Origin: Centrapalus pauciflorus
Lineage: Eukaryota > Streptophyta > Magnoliopsida > Asterales > Asteraceae
Direction: 5' to 3'
NCBI GenBank assembly: GCA_020465985.1
Contig: JAANYP010003266.1
Location: 196,721 to 260,720 of the forward strand
DNA: 64,000 nucleotides
Under the pieces are notes generated by a model that did no database searches, had not been told where the DNA came from, and saw only the letters and a program-made list of their open reading frames with translations. Below are positions 62,313 to 64,000 of this stretch, piece after piece. How positions within the stretch are numbered: the first letter of the stretch is position 1; the number at the start of each line of letters is the position of its first letter. The position numbers and the translations under genes were made by a program.

Positions 62313-64000
62313 ATGGCCTCCCAGAACAACCCCCTTATTCCTGTATTCCTTGGTGATGATGTTGAAAAGCATCCATCAGTCATCACCGTGCTAACCATCA
62401 AACCCACCAACTACGTAGCAAACTTAACCATTCCCAAAAACTACATTGGAAAAGGTTATGAACAAATGGTTGAGTTCCTGAAAGCCCATCCCCTCAACTA
62501 TGATATGACAGCCACTCCTGGTGTCATGTTCTACGAGATGTTTTATGAGTTTTGGTACACCTGCTCCTACGAACCTGCTACCAAAACAATAAGGGGAACA
62601 ATTCTCAACACCACAAAAATTGTTGAGATCACTGCAGCTCTACTTCAGGAAGTACTTCACCTTCCTGTGGCTGAAAAAAATGAGAAACCTCAGCCTGAGA
62701 ATGAACAAATGGGTAATATGCTACGCTGTTGTGGTGTGTCAGAACCTAGGGTGGGTGCAACCTTGTTCAGGAAGAAGCTTGCACCAACTTACAGCTTTCT
62801 CTTCGCCTCTGTGGTGATGAGCCTAAGTTGCAAAGTTGGTTCTTTTGACCAGCTTAGCAGGGATGAAGTTCAAGTAGCCTTACAGTTTGTAGATGGGAAT
62901 ACTCTCAACATGGTAAAATGTATATTCTCCAATCTGAGGTCCTTTGTGGACAAAAAAAAAAAAAAAAGAACAGCGTCCTGTTGCTGTTAGATTCCCCAGA
63001 TTTCAAAGTCTGATATTCAAACATGTGTGTGGTGAGCATCTCTACACCTCACAACCTTACTTGACAACCATGGTGTTTCCTGTCATTGGAAACAGAGTAT
63101 TTTACACCCCCGTTCCTGCTGATGAATCTCCTCTAGCAACACCAATGAGGATGTTACTTGGTTTAGTGGAAGGACCTTCTACTCAGGAGGTGGATCCAAT
63201 CTCTGCTCTCGTAGGAAAATCCAAATCACGGACCAAAAAGGCAAAATGTGCCTCGATGTCTAGTGAAGTTGGGCCTGTCACCAAGAAGGCTAAAACAGCT
63301 AAGTCTGCTCCCTCAGCCTCAGTGGTTGAGGGGGAGTAGGCTGGTCACCTTGGTTCATCTGTTGAACCTGAAGCCTTTGTGGCTAGTGCCTTTATGGCCA
63401 CTAAGACCATGGAACGGGTTCAACAACCTGTTTCTAGCCCAGTCTCCTCACCAGTTCAAACACAACAACCTACTTCACCATCTACCGTCATGTATTCCTC
63501 TCAAAGGAAAAATCCTTAGCCAGGAAGAAATCTTCCTCCATGCCCACTAAACAAAACCCCTCTGACCCCTCTCAAAAGGAGTCAGTTGAAAAAGAGGCAA
63601 CACCTGTTTCATCTCCTTCTCCTATTTCGAGAGAAGGAGCAGCCTCTATGGAGCATGCCTCACTCTAAACTGAGTCTACCCTGGGTCAGCCTGAGCCCTT
63701 TGGTGCCTCACAAGAGGAACCAGTTGTACAAAAGGAGTCAGCCACATCAAATATCTCTGCCTCTTAACAGGTTAGGGATATTGATAGACAGGAGCACTCT
63801 CCACTCCATACTGAGTCCACATAGTCCCCCTCTCATATTTCTCATTCACACCCTGAGTCTGCACAAGGTGCCAAAACTGCTGGTACAAGCCAACCAGTAG
63901 ATCAACCTTCCCCTTCTGCTCCTCATGATGCAGCTGTTTAATCCCCAACAGCTGCTGAAGGACCAACATCCCAAGCTGATGATCCTCAGGGTACAGAACA
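62313..64000 (+). pseudogene. Copia-2(+) aORF, incomplete at window edge
   Basis: ATG 62313 (MASQNNPLIPVFLGDD). N-terminal domain: PTNYVANLTIPKNY, YEQMVEFLKAHPLNYDMTATPG, YEFWYTC, LQEVLHLPV, LAPTYSFLFASVV, GSFDQLSRDEV. At 62949 a 15-A run shifts the frame; the text resumes VRFPRFQSLIFKHVCGEHLY, a Lys-rich patch and SAPSASVVEGE with TAG at 63337. Beyond, the Ser/Pro/Gln-rich tail continues through stops and shifts past 64000. It aligns with the minus copy throughout. Confidence 0.78.

Larger units (their letters stand above)
60509..64000 (+). mobile_element. Copia-2(+): truncated plus-strand copy, runs off the window
   Basis: Begins in mid-RT at IRNKARLVAQGYRQ, then RNase H, spacer, promoter block and aORF, all matching Copia-2(-) in inverted orientation. 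The 5' half (LTR, gag, protease, integrase) is missing. The 3' end lies beyond 64000. Confidence 0.82.

Overview
The window is plant nuclear DNA made almost entirely of nested LTR retrotransposons. I found no host protein-coding gene, rRNA, tRNA or CRISPR array. Every primer-binding site starts TGGTATCAGAG (initiator Met-tRNA type), and the families are plant ones: SIRE-like Ty1/copia with an extra ORF after pol, Tekay/Del-type chromodomain Ty3/gypsy, and a Tat-type gypsy. From memory, the extra-ORF domain and LTR motifs such as ACTCGGCGAGTTC recall Asteraceae, so a composite-family eudicot is my best guess, at low certainty. Element names below are mine.

Layout. (1) 1-1891 and 27408-27969: 3' part of a plus-strand copia, Copia-1(+), whose left end is outside the window. 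(2) 1892-27404: a minus-strand relative, Copia-1(-), inserted exactly at the PPT/3'LTR junction of Copia-1(+). It carries a degraded gag-pol (16262 down to 10167), one full and one partial copy of a very long accessory ORF (aORF), and an extra internal LTR. (3) 16998-26936: Gypsy-1, a young Tekay-type element with intact target-site duplications (TSDs) GCCCC, nested in the 5' LTR of Copia-1(-). It holds an 82-bp GT-AG intron candidate inside its reverse transcriptase. (4) 27970-28825 and 38103 to about 40147: the right half of a Tat gypsy, with sense integrase and antisense aORF, which received Copia-1(+) and also (5) Gypsy-2, 28826-38097, TSD GATAC, an older, stop-riddled Tekay-type element. 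(6) About 40148-49123: a minus-strand Copia-2 that hosts the Tat element, a solo Copia-1 LTR (42397-43074, TSD ATTGA) and a hAT-type MITE (44278-44933). (7) 49124-59786: Copia-3, plus strand, LTRs of 355 and 360 bp, gag-pol and a sense aORF. (8) 59787-64000: a truncated plus-strand Copia-2(+) running off the right edge.

The coding modules are standard retrotransposon machinery: gag, protease, integrase, reverse transcriptase and RNase H. All three copia families add a long, non-enzymatic ORF between pol and the 3' LTR. Two Copia-2 copies keep the same TATA box 116 bp before the aORF start codon and a telo-box between them, which suggests a separate aORF promoter. Nearly every reading frame carries stops or frameshifts; Gypsy-1 is the least damaged. 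The order of nesting is Copia-2(-), then Tat, then Copia-1(+), then Copia-1(-), then Gypsy-1: five levels.
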